A stretch of DNA of 31,271 nt from GCA-2731375 sp964590195 (GTDB lineage: Bacteria > Pseudomonadota > Alphaproteobacteria > GCA-2731375): positions 1-31,271 of the forward strand of contig CAZPWJ010000056.1 of NCBI GenBank assembly GCA_964590195.1, read 5' to 3'. The notes beneath the pieces were generated by a model. It was given only the letters and a program-made list of their open reading frames with translations. It did no database searches and was not told the DNA's origin. The translations under genes and the position numbers were made by a program. Below, piece by piece: positions 8,190 through 15,728 of the stretch. Position 1 is the stretch's first letter, and every line of letters starts with the position of its first letter.

Positions 8190-8888
8190 CTATAAATTCT
8201 CCCGGGCCCAGACATCCTGAGCCGGCGTTTCCGCCGGATTTTCATGGCGCATTTGATAGTACGGCATGTAGGGTTCGTAGACGCCATACACCCGGCGCAG
8301 TTCCTCCACCGCTGTCTCGTGGGCATCTACCCGCAGGTCAATATGACCATAATCGCGGTGCCCGTGAACAATCACCGTGGCCGAGCGTTCGGCCAGGTGC
8401 CTGCCGTCGGCGGCCTGCTGCCCGCCCGCATCGCGGCCTGCTTCCAGTACGCGCAACAGACGCTCTTCCAAGACCTCGTCGGCATTATCCTCGAACGCCG
8501 CGGCCATTGCCGTGACGACACCTTCGCCAGCCAGCACATTACCCATGGTGATATAGCCCGGCCCCGTGATGTGTCCTGACCAGGGCCGCGTGTTCTCGCC
8601 CGTATGCACCGCCACCTCGCCTGCGGCATCGACAATGCCCACTTGGCGATAGGCAATCTCCGGGTCGTCATCCGCCAGTTCGGCCATAACCTTGGCTGGC
8701 GCGAAGCCCTGCTCCAAAAGCCGCATGGCCAAGGTTCCCAGTTTCAGGTTGACGAAAGCCTGGGTCGAGACCGCGCCCAGGCCGCCCCGAATGGCGGGGC
8801 AATAGCCCCCCACGGCCAGGGAACCTGTTGCTATGCCGATACCCATCTGGCCGGTACGGGCACAGCGGGCGATTACGGTGTAGGTCAT
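8190..8888 (-). CDS. DUF1028 family protein (Ntn-hydrolase fold)
   Basis: A 232-residue DUF1028 protein. The N-terminus MTYTVIARCARTGQMGIGIA and the segment IRGGLGAVSTQAFVN are family hallmarks, as are the central HTGENTRPWSGHITGPGY and the stretch GNVLAGEGVVTAMAAAFE. The ATG at 8888 is chosen over 8945 because GGGGAGAGG lies just upstream and the protein then starts at the conserved beta strand. The family has an N-terminal-nucleophile-hydrolase fold and often sits near amino-acid or amide catabolic genes. No reaction is established, so none is assigned. Confidence 0.9.
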   Translation of the reverse strand: MTYTVIARCARTGQMGIGIATGSLAVGGYCPAIRGGLGAVSTQAFVNLKLGTLAMRLLEQGFAPAKVMAELADDDPEIAYRQVGIVDAAGEVAVHTGENTRPWSGHITGPGYITMGNVLAGEGVVTAMAAAFEDNADEVLEERLLRVLEAGRDAGGQQAADGRHLAERSATVIVHGHRDYGHIDLRVDAHETAVEELRRVYGVYEPYMPYYQMRHENPAETPAQDVWARENL

Positions 8889-8986
8889 GGGCCTCTCCCC
8901 TGTGGAATGGTTTGGTAGGCTAAGGTACACTTGGAAAGGCCTCAAGAGCCATTGGCGATACTGCGGGGATATGTGGGGATGGCGCC

Positions 8987-9406
8987 ATGAAATTCGTTTG
9001 CGATGCGGAAAATGGCAAAACCTGGTTCCGCATGGAAACCGAGGTGGAGGCGGAACAGGAATCCGCCCTGATGCGGCACGCGGTGGCGAAGCATTTCAAA
9101 CTGGCCCAGGACAAGGCCAAGGCCAGCTACAAGCCGACTTCAAGCGTCTATATCGAACAGAACATCGGGCTGGCGGCGCACCTGCAGCGCCGAATGCCGC
9201 TGTTTCTGACCCTGCGGGACCGGAACGGTGACGGCTTGGCCACGGCCATGCTGCCGCCTGGCGGCGAACAGGCGTCCGGCTTCAGGGTTATCGTCGTGGG
9301 CGTTGAAAATAGTGATCCCTATGGGGATCATGAAGCGGCCATCCAGGCCCTGGGCCAGCATTTCGGTCTGGCCCTCGAGCGGGCGGACTGCTTTCCCTAC
9401 CGATAA
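8987..9406 (+). CDS. Hypothetical protein, 139 aa
   Basis: I do not recognise a family. The protein is acidic to neutral and soluble. It begins MKFVCDAENGKTWFRMETEVEAEQE and has a helical middle (HAVAKHFKLAQDKAKASY) and a C-terminal part with EQASGFRVIVVGVENSDPYG. A GGGGAT ribosome site lies upstream of the ATG. It faces a divergent DUF1028 gene and converges on a DsbA-like gene. It is plausibly real because codon use matches its neighbours and no other frame competes. Confidence 0.7.
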   Translation: MKFVCDAENGKTWFRMETEVEAEQESALMRHAVAKHFKLAQDKAKASYKPTSSVYIEQNIGLAAHLQRRMPLFLTLRDRNGDGLATAMLPPGGEQASGFRVIVVGVENSDPYGDHEAAIQALGQHFGLALERADCFPYR

Positions 9407-9419
9407 ACCCGGAAACGCT

Positions 9420-10112
9420 CTAGCACCAGCTGGCATCGCCGCTTTTCGGGTTACTCAGCAGCTCCGCCACGTTGGCTTCCATGACCTTGTAGCCGACGTT
9501 GCCATAGATCTTTTGCCGGCCGTCGTTCATCACCAGGGTCGGACTGCCGCTGATCTGCAGGCGTTCCTTTTCCAGCTCGTCACTGTGCAGGGCGGCATGG
9601 GCCCGGCCGTCCTCGATATAGGCGGCAACCTTGGCCCAGTCCTGGCCATTGTCCTGGGCCAGACGGCGCAGCACCGTCAGATCGGAGATATCCTGGCCTT
9701 GTGCGAAAAACGCCTCGCGGACCCGCTGCGCCAGGGCGTCGGACCTTGGTGTCGCTGCGCCTGGGCTTTTCTTGGTCTCATGCAACTGCGCCGCCTTCAA
9801 CGTCACATGCGCCATGATCGATGTTGTTGGCTGGACCTCCCGCCAAAGGCCATCGTGCGCCGGGGCAATATGATCCCATTGGCCGCAGACCTCGGCTACA
9901 TGGGCGCCAAAACCCGGCAGGCCGCCCCGCTCCGCCCACAGGCCGCCAATCCGGCCATGGGCATCGCCGAACAGAGAGAAATAATGGCTGCGGATCACGA
10001 CCTGATCACCGAACTGATCTTTCAGGTAGGCAATGCGCACATCGCCGCAGTAGGCCCAAACGCAGAGTACATCGGAAAAATAGTCGACTTCGACGGATTG
10101 AACGGCGGTCAT
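9420..10112 (-). CDS. DsbA-family thioredoxin-fold protein (HCCA isomerase-like)
   Basis: A 230-residue DsbA/2-hydroxychromene-2-carboxylate isomerase-type protein. It has the beta strand VEVDYFSDVLCVWAYCG at the N-terminus, a long helical insertion, and the cis-proline loop SGSPTLVMN near residue 205. The usual CPWC active site is replaced by C17-V-W-A-Y-C22, so the CxxC pair is lost although a cysteine sits five residues later. No signal peptide is seen, which argues against a periplasmic disulfide oxidase. The ATG at 10112 is chosen over the longer frame from 10235 because GGGGGAT lies seven bases upstream. A FrnE-like or GST-kappa-like role is possible. Confidence 0.85.
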   Translation of the reverse strand: MTAVQSVEVDYFSDVLCVWAYCGDVRIAYLKDQFGDQVVIRSHYFSLFGDAHGRIGGLWAERGGLPGFGAHVAEVCGQWDHIAPAHDGLWREVQPTTSIMAHVTLKAAQLHETKKSPGAATPRSDALAQRVREAFFAQGQDISDLTVLRRLAQDNGQDWAKVAAYIEDGRAHAALHSDELEKERLQISGSPTLVMNDGRQKIYGNVGYKVMEANVAELLSNPKSGDASWC

Positions 10113-10269
10113 GATGTATCCCCCATGATGAAACTTCGGAATGGATATTTCTGCGCTAGCTACAATAAGCGGGCCGGCGCCGCGATGAGACATAACGCCG
10201 CCACCGGTTTGCAAGTGGAGGCTGTTAATCCGCATGGATTCTCAAGTCGGCCACGGCTAGACTGCGCCC

Positions 10270-12036
10270 ATGTCGGAAACAACACAACGTAGATTGGCGG
10301 CAATCGTGTCGGCGGATGTCGTGGGCTATTCGCGCCTTATGGGCACGGATGAGGTCGGCACGCTTGCGACGTTGCGCCAGCACCGGGACGAGTTGATCGA
10401 TCCGAAGATTTCCGAACACGGCGGCCGGATCGTGAAGACCATGGGCGATGGCCTGCTTTTGGAATTTCCCTCCGTGGTCGCCGCCGTCGCCTGCGCCATG
10501 GCGGTACAAAACGGCATGGAGGAACGGAACCAGGGCATCGACGATGCCCGCGCGGTTCGCTTGCGTATTGGCGTCCATGTGGGCGACGTAATCATTGAAG
10601 GCGATGACATCTTCGGCGATGGCGTCAACATCGCGGCCCGCATTGAACCATTGGCCGAACCCGGCGGCGTCAGCCTGTCGGATGATGCCTACCGGCAGGT
10701 CCGCGACCGTCTCGATGTGACATGGCGGGATGGCGGCGAGCATGAAACCAAAAATATTTCCCGGCCGATCCGGGTATGGCAATGGCCGGATCTTGCTGGG
10801 CAAATACCCACCCAGCAAACAGTGGAAGCCGCGCCGTTGGCATTGCCCGACAAGCCGTCCATAGCCGTACTGCCGTTCGACAATATGTCCGGCGATCCGG
10901 AGCAGGAATTTTTCGCAGACGGCATGACCGAGGATCTGATCACCGATCTATCGAAAATCTCCGGCCTATTCGTGGTCGCGCGCAACTCCTCCTTCACTTT
11001 CAAGGGGCAGGCGGTCGATGTCCGTGAGGCGGCGCGCAGCCTGGGCGTGCGCTATATCGTGGAAGGCAGCGTGCGCAAGGCGGGTTCACGGGTCCGCATC
11101 AATGTACAGCTGATCGATGCCTCCAGCGGCGGCCACATGTGGGCGGAGCGCTACGACGGCTCGGTCGAAGACGTCTTTGAGCTACAGGACGATGTTGGCG
11201 CCAAGGTTGTTTCGGCCCTGGCGGTGCATTTAAGCGGTGAGGAAGAAGAACGGCTGCGCCATATCCATACCCGGAACCTAGAGGCATACGAGCTGTTCGT
11301 GCAGGCGAAATCGGCGCCCTATCCACCGGTGGCCGAGCGTATCGCGGCCGCCCGGAAAATGTTTGAACAAGTGATCGAGTTGGACCCTGAGTTTGCCGGC
11401 GGTTACGCCGGTGTGTCCCAGATGATCAGTTTTGCCGTCGCCTTTGCCCACGGCGACATTGCGGACGCCGCCAAACAGGCCGAAACCTTCGCCCGCAAGG
11501 CGATCGAGCTTGATGACGGCTTTGCCCTGTCCTACACGTCACTCGCCCTGGCCCTACAACTGCAAGGCCGGCACGAAGAGGCAGTCACCGCCGCTGACGA
11601 GGCCGTTGTCCGGCAACCCAATGATGCCGATGCCCACTGTTATCGCGGCTTTACCCTGGGCCTTGCGGGCCAGCCGGAAAGGGGTTCCGAGCCGATCGAA
11701 CGGGCTATTCGTCTGAACCCACAGTTTGTCAACAGCCCCTATCTCAACCTGCTTGGCGGCGTGCTGTTTTTGGCGCGGGACTTTGCGGGAGCGGTGCAGG
11801 CCATCGAGGAAAATATCGGCCGGCAAGGCCCCGCCGGCCCGCCGGTATTATCTTGGCTGGTAACGTCCTATCATGCGCTTGGTGAAGCGGATAATGCCGC
11901 CCGCGTGTTGGCGCTGCTGCAAAGCCGCTATCCCGCTTTCAGGCTGAAGAACTGGAATTTCTTCAAGCTGCTGAGTTCACCTGACGAACGCACGCGGGTA
12001 CACGATCTAATGCGGGCGGCCGGTTTGCCCGAATGA
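10270..12036 (+). CDS. Class III adenylate/guanylate cyclase with TolB-like and TPR domains
   Basis: A 588-residue cytoplasmic protein with three parts. Residues about 8-175 are a class III nucleotide cyclase: metal-binding Asp16 (SADVVGYSRLM) and Asp60 (KTMGDGLLLEF), Lys56 for base recognition, and DIFGDGVNIAARI with the transition-state Asn and Arg. Residues about 195-330 form the TolB-like/FlgO-like segment (PSIAVLPFDNMSGDPEQEFFADG). Residues about 340-580 are TPR repeats. All key cyclase residues are present, so activity is likely, with cAMP the usual product. No Shine-Dalgarno sequence precedes the ATG, but TAGACT ends seven bases upstream, so a leaderless transcript is possible. The LLM oxidoreductase follows 17 bp later and is probably cotranscribed. 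Confidence 0.92.
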   Translation: MSETTQRRLAAIVSADVVGYSRLMGTDEVGTLATLRQHRDELIDPKISEHGGRIVKTMGDGLLLEFPSVVAAVACAMAVQNGMEERNQGIDDARAVRLRIGVHVGDVIIEGDDIFGDGVNIAARIEPLAEPGGVSLSDDAYRQVRDRLDVTWRDGGEHETKNISRPIRVWQWPDLAGQIPTQQTVEAAPLALPDKPSIAVLPFDNMSGDPEQEFFADGMTEDLITDLSKISGLFVVARNSSFTFKGQAVDVREAARSLGVRYIVEGSVRKAGSRVRINVQLIDASSGGHMWAERYDGSVEDVFELQDDVGAKVVSALAVHLSGEEEERLRHIHTRNLEAYELFVQAKSAPYPPVAERIAAARKMFEQVIELDPEFAGGYAGVSQMISFAVAFAHGDIADAAKQAETFARKAIELDDGFALSYTSLALALQLQGRHEEAVTAADEAVVRQPNDADAHCYRGFTLGLAGQPERGSEPIERAIRLNPQFVNSPYLNLLGGVLFLARDFAGAVQAIEENIGRQGPAGPPVLSWLVTSYHALGEADNAARVLALLQSRYPAFRLKNWNFFKLLSSPDERTRVHDLMRAAGLPE

Positions 12037-12053
12037 AAGAATGAGGAGATGAA

Positions 12054-12931
12054 ATGCGGGTTGGAATAGTCGCGGCACCGATGCCGCTGGAAGATGGCAC
12101 GTCGGTGGCGGCGCGCCTGGGGGAGATTGGCCGCCTGACCGAGGAGCTGGATTTTTCCGGCCTTTGGATCACTGATTCCATAGGACGTGCCATGGCCAGC
12201 CTGGACCCATTGGCCCTGCTGGGCGCGGTGGCGCCGGTTACCAGCAGAATTGAACTTGGCACCTGTGTCTTGCAGATCCCGCTGCGCCATCCGGTGGAGC
12301 TGGCGCATCGCGTGATGTCCCTGGACGTTTTGAGCGAAGGCCGTCTGCGTCTGGGCATCGGCGCCGGCTCGACCGAGGGCGATTTCCAGGCCGTTCAAGC
12401 GGACTACCAAGGCCGCTTCAAAGCCTTGACGGAAAATCTCGCGGTGATGCGGCGGACCTGGCAGGGCGAGGCGATTTACGGACCGGGCGTCATACCTTGG
12501 CCGGGCCACGAGCAGGGGCCGCCCCTGTTTCTGGGTGCCTGGGCCAGCCCGCGCTGGATCGAATATGCCGCCACGGAGTGCCAGGGCTGGATGGGCTCCG
12601 GCATCTACAGCACCATTGACGGGGTGGCCGAAGGCGTCAGCAAGTTCCGCGCTGCCGATGGGAACAGTGGCGCGGCTGGGGGCCGGATTATCCTGGCCAA
12701 TGTCTTCACCGACCTGCGCCCGGACGCGGTGCCGCATCCATTGGTCGCGAAAGCCAAGATCAACCTGGTCTGCGATCCCGGCNNNNNNNNNNNNNNNNNN
12801 NNNNNNNNNNNNNNNNNNNNNNNNNNNNNNNNNNNNNNNNNNNNNNNNNNNNNNNNNNNNNNNNNNNNNNNNNNNNNNNNNNCGATCCCGGCCAGCTTGA
12901 ACAGATCCGGAAATTGGTGCCCGGCGCCTAG
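12054..12931 (+). CDS. LLM-class flavin-dependent oxidoreductase, interrupted by N gap
   Basis: A luciferase-like monooxygenase family protein using FMN or F420. The N-terminal part is clear: LGEIGRLTEELDFSGLWITD, LGAVAPVTSRIELGTCVLQI, then HPVELAHRVMSLDVLSEGRLRLGIGAGS, the family hallmark. The sequence is broken by 100 N after LVCDPG. Bases on both sides of the gap are identical (CGATCCCGGC). Overlapping them gives an in-frame end CDPGQLEQIRKLVPGA-stop at 12931 and a 255-residue protein. Members of this family usually have a further beta strand and helix (..LGFDDVLLV..) between these segments, so the gap could instead hide about 25-35 codons. A GAGGAG ribosome site precedes the ATG. It lies between a cyclase and an aldolase gene. 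Confidence 0.8.
12783..12882. other. Assembly gap (100 N) with 10-base identity at its edges
   Basis: One hundred N, the conventional size for a gap of unknown length. The ten bases before it and the ten bases after it are both CGATCCCGGC. Either the two contigs overlap and nothing is missing, or a short segment of the oxidoreductase gene is missing. Confidence 0.98.
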
Positions 12932-12951
12932 GACCGGAGGACAAACATCGC

Positions 12952-13680
12952 ATGGATGCTAAACAGCAAGCCCGCATCGACTTGGCGGCGGTTTTGCGCT
13001 GGTCGGCGCGGCTGGAACTGCACGAAGGCGTCGACAACCACTTCAGCGTCATGGTTCCGGGAACGGATGATCGCTTCCTAATCAATCCGCACCGCCGCCA
13101 CTGGCATGATATGAAGGCTTCCGACCTGGTCGAGGTTGATGCGGACGGCAATCTGATCGAGGGTGCGGAGCCGCCGGAAGCGACCGCCTTCTTCATCCAT
13201 TGGCGCATCCATGTGAATTGCCCCCAGGCGCGCGCCGTCCTGCACACCCACATGCCCTATGCGACAACGTTGAGCGCCATTGCCGGCGCCCGGCTGGAAC
13301 CGATCATCCAACCGGCCCTGAAATTCCATAATCAGATCGCCTATGACGATCAATACAACGGCCTTGCCTTGGATACAGAGGAAGGCGACCGGTTATCAAT
13401 GGCGCTGCGAGACAAGCGCGTGGCGATCCTGGCCAATCACGGCGTAATCACCACCGGCCCGACCATCGCCCATGCCTTCAACGATCTGTATTATCTGGAA
13501 CGCGCCGCCCAGGCGCAGATCCTGGCCTATTCGACGGGGCAGCCGCTACAACGCATCCCCCAGGACGTTTGCGCCGCCACCTTCGAACAAATGCAGGCCG
13601 ACCGCGACGACCAGGCCACCCGCTTCCTGGCCGAGATCAAACGCATCCTTGATAAAGAGGAGCCGGACTACAGGGATTAG
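12952..13680 (+). CDS. Class II aldolase/adducin family protein
   Basis: A 242-residue class II aldolase-fold enzyme. Zinc ligands His98 and His100 (VLHTHMPY) and His163 (ANHGVIT) are present, as is the likely catalytic Glu76 (PPEATAFFIHWRIH). An N-terminal DNHFSVM corresponds to the phosphate or carboxylate loop. The family cleaves or decarboxylates sugar acids and related hydroxyacids; this subgroup often lacks an assigned substrate. GGAGG lies upstream, and the gene begins 20 bp after the oxidoreductase stop, which suggests an operon with that gene and the cyclase. Confidence 0.9.
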   Translation: MDAKQQARIDLAAVLRWSARLELHEGVDNHFSVMVPGTDDRFLINPHRRHWHDMKASDLVEVDADGNLIEGAEPPEATAFFIHWRIHVNCPQARAVLHTHMPYATTLSAIAGARLEPIIQPALKFHNQIAYDDQYNGLALDTEEGDRLSMALRDKRVAILANHGVITTGPTIAHAFNDLYYLERAAQAQILAYSTGQPLQRIPQDVCAATFEQMQADRDDQATRFLAEIKRILDKEEPDYRD

Positions 13681-13750
13681 ACCACGGGCTGGCTGCTGGT
13701 TTTTTGACAGACTTCCGCGCCGTGCCAATAGTTGCCGTCAGGCTCTAATA

Positions 13751-13780
13751 TTGCAGGGACACGGCGTCCGGTCGTATATT
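13751..13780 (+). promoter_or_regulatory. Candidate sigma-70 promoter for PAS protein, possibly leaderless
   Basis: TTGCAG (13751-13756) and TATATT (13775-13780) are separated by 18 bases. Transcription would begin about seven bases after the second box, which is the A of the ATG at 13787. The only ribosome-site-like GGAG is just two bases from the ATG, too close to work well, so a leaderless message is plausible. Confidence 0.4.
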
Positions 13781-13786
13781 GGAGCC

Positions 13787-14332
13787 ATGCTAACGCTTGT
13801 GACTGTTCTGGAAAGATTGACGTCGGCCCCCCATTGCCGGAATTTTATCGACGTCTGGCAGCAGTGGCGCGGTGACAAAATGGTGCCGGAGCGGTCCGGC
13901 GTCGATCCGGTCATGCTCAGGGCATCATTGGCGGCGATCTCTATCCTGCACGTCCGTGCGCCGGACCAAATCATTCGGCGAATGTCCGGTTCCGCGCTCG
14001 TCGAGTTCACCGGGCGTAAAAGAGATGGTGAGAACATGGTCGACCTCGCGCCGCCGGAACAAAGAGAGGAACGCATCCTTCGGCATCAGAACATGGTCAA
14101 TGTCCCATGCGGGGCTTGGCTCTCCCGTCAGGCTGTCAGCAATACCGGCGGGGTAGGGACGTTGGAAGCCGTTTTATTGCCGGTCTCCAACGACAAGGCA
14201 CCGGACCAGCCCTTCATCTACGTTGGTCAGGATTTCCGCAGGACGGGCGAGTGGAAGCTCGATGAGGTTTCGACCAACATCGATCTGGCGCGCGACTTCG
14301 AGTACATCGATATCGGCGCCGGTGTGCCGTAG
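13787..14332 (+). CDS. PAS_5-type PAS domain protein
   Basis: A 181-residue protein typical of the alphaproteobacterial PAS_5 family (single PAS-like domain, no output domain). Visible family features are the N-terminal FIDVWQQWRGDKMVPERSGV, the central LHVRAPDQIIRRMSGSALVEFTG, and the later GAWLSRQAVSNTGG and LEAVLLPVSND. These are small cytoplasmic sensory or adaptor proteins whose ligands are unknown. The ATG at 13787 aligns with a promoter-like pair, as described for that site. The downstream 56 bp to the convergent gene contain two tandem 13-mers (14342-14367) of no evident function. Confidence 0.82.
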   Translation: MLTLVTVLERLTSAPHCRNFIDVWQQWRGDKMVPERSGVDPVMLRASLAAISILHVRAPDQIIRRMSGSALVEFTGRKRDGENMVDLAPPEQREERILRHQNMVNVPCGAWLSRQAVSNTGGVGTLEAVLLPVSNDKAPDQPFIYVGQDFRRTGEWKLDEVSTNIDLARDFEYIDIGAGVP

Positions 14333-14388
14333 GACGCGCCCCGGTCGACGATCCCGGTCGATGATCCCGTTCGCCTGATGCAGGGCCT

Positions 14389-15684
14389 CTAGGCCACGTG
14401 CTCATCCCGCCAGCGGTAGTAGCGAACGGCGGGCGCCAAGAACCACGGCTCGCCCCAATAATATGGGCGCGTTGGGGGAGCGATTTGGGTTAGGGGGCTG
14501 TCGCCTTCTTTCAGGCCCAGCACCTGCTGCCCGATCTTGGTGCCGAAATAGCTGGCGAGTGACACGCCGGAGCCACAATACCCCATAGAGTAGTGGATGC
14601 CGTTCCGCTCACCCAAATGAGGCATCTCATCGAACGTATAGGCGACAAACCCCATCCAGGCGTGCGTGATTGCAGTACTGGCCAGATCGGGGAAGCGCTT
14701 GACCAATTCGGCGTGCAACGCGGGCGTCGCGGCGGTCGGGTCGGTCTCGGATATCGATACGCGGGCGCCAAACAGGATGCGCTCCCCCGCGGGATCGGTG
14801 CTGTAGTAGACCACCAGCTTTCTGGTATCGTTGATGACCCGCCTTTTCGGGATCAGGCGCTGGATCAAGCTTGGCTCCAACGATTCTGTTGCGATCATGT
14901 AACTGCCGATGGGAATGACCTGCCGCTGCCAGGGCGACAGGCCGCGCGTATAGCCATTGCTGGCGACGATGACATTGCGGGCCTTGATTGGCCCTTTGGC
15001 CGTGGCAATCGTGAAGTCGCCCGTGGTGCCGGAAATGCCTTCTACCCGGCAATGGCCTATCACGGTGGCGCCCGCCTCCCGCGCCCGGCCAAGTAGGCCC
15101 TTATGATATGCACCGGGATCGATCGAGGCATGGCGGGGGAACACGACACCGCCGTGGTAGTCGGGGCTGTCGACCTCCGCATGCTGCTCGGCCTTCGGCA
15201 CCACATAGGCATCTGTTTCCAGGCCCTTTGGCGGGTTTTCAATGGATTTGGCGATCAGCTCGAATTGACCTGGCGTGTGCCCGCCATAGAAGCGGCCGAC
15301 AACGTTGAAATCGCAGTCCAAGCCTTCGGCCTCGACGAATTCGCCAATCCATTTCAGGGCGTTATGGCCTTCCTTGATGATATCGTAGGCCATTTTATCA
15401 CCCACTTTACGGCTTAAGTCGCCGTATTGCGGTTTGATCGACGTGGAGACCTGCCCGCCATTGCGGCTGCTGCAACCGCTGCCGATGGCATTTGCCTCGA
15501 TCACCACCGTGTTCCGCCCGCCGCGCGCGGTCTGGATCGCCGCGCAAAGGCCGGTATAGCCCGAGCCGATGATCACCACATCGGCGCTGGCGGGCAGGGC
15601 AGGTTCCGGCTCGGCGCAAAGTGGGCTGCGCTCCCACCAAAAGGGCTCCGGCTTGTAGGAGGGAGCAAACAAATGCGTACTCAT
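14389..15684 (-). CDS. DAO-family FAD-dependent oxidoreductase (PuuB-like)
   Basis: A 431-residue D-amino-acid-oxidase-fold flavoprotein. It has the FAD-binding GSGYTGLCAAIQTARGG (about residues 40-56) and SGCSSRNGGQVSTSIKPQ, the signature of the gamma-glutamylputrescine oxidase/PuuB-like group. It also has a second nucleotide-contact region near the C-terminus (IHYSMGYCGSGVSLASYFG). It would oxidise an amine or amino acid to the imine with release of ammonia and H2O2. GGAAA precedes the ATG. It follows the hydantoinase gene by 44 bp on the same strand, so the pair is probably an operon. A hydantoin-derived D-amino acid or an amine is a reasonable but unproven substrate. Confidence 0.88.
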   Translation of the reverse strand: MSTHLFAPSYKPEPFWWERSPLCAEPEPALPASADVVIIGSGYTGLCAAIQTARGGRNTVVIEANAIGSGCSSRNGGQVSTSIKPQYGDLSRKVGDKMAYDIIKEGHNALKWIGEFVEAEGLDCDFNVVGRFYGGHTPGQFELIAKSIENPPKGLETDAYVVPKAEQHAEVDSPDYHGGVVFPRHASIDPGAYHKGLLGRAREAGATVIGHCRVEGISGTTGDFTIATAKGPIKARNVIVASNGYTRGLSPWQRQVIPIGSYMIATESLEPSLIQRLIPKRRVINDTRKLVVYYSTDPAGERILFGARVSISETDPTAATPALHAELVKRFPDLASTAITHAWMGFVAYTFDEMPHLGERNGIHYSMGYCGSGVSLASYFGTKIGQQVLGLKEGDSPLTQIAPPTRPYYWGEPWFLAPAVRYYRWRDEHVA

Positions 15685-15705
15685 GATGTTTCCTTGATTT
15701 TGCTA

Positions 15706-15719
15706 CCCCGAAACCGGGG
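15706..15719 (-). other. Small GC hairpin between hydantoinase and oxidase genes
   Basis: CCCCG and CGGGG pair around a four-base loop in the 44-bp gap between the two minus-strand genes. There is no T-tract, so it is not a standard terminator. It could be an attenuating or processing hairpin, or chance in GC-rich DNA. Confidence 0.25.
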
Positions 15720-15728
15720 CGTATACAG

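Noticed and set aside
9228..10292. 354-codon plus-strand open frame
   Set aside because: It runs antisense through the DsbA-like gene and overlaps two other genes; no domain is visible in the translation.
11928..13253. 441-codon minus-strand open frame across the N gap
   Set aside because: It exists only because the Ns are read through; the plus strand carries the cyclase, oxidoreductase and aldolase.
14342..14367. Two tandem copies of a 13-mer (CGGTCGAYGATCC)
   Set aside because: Only two copies, in a 56-bp convergent spacer; no hairpin, family or function suggests itself.
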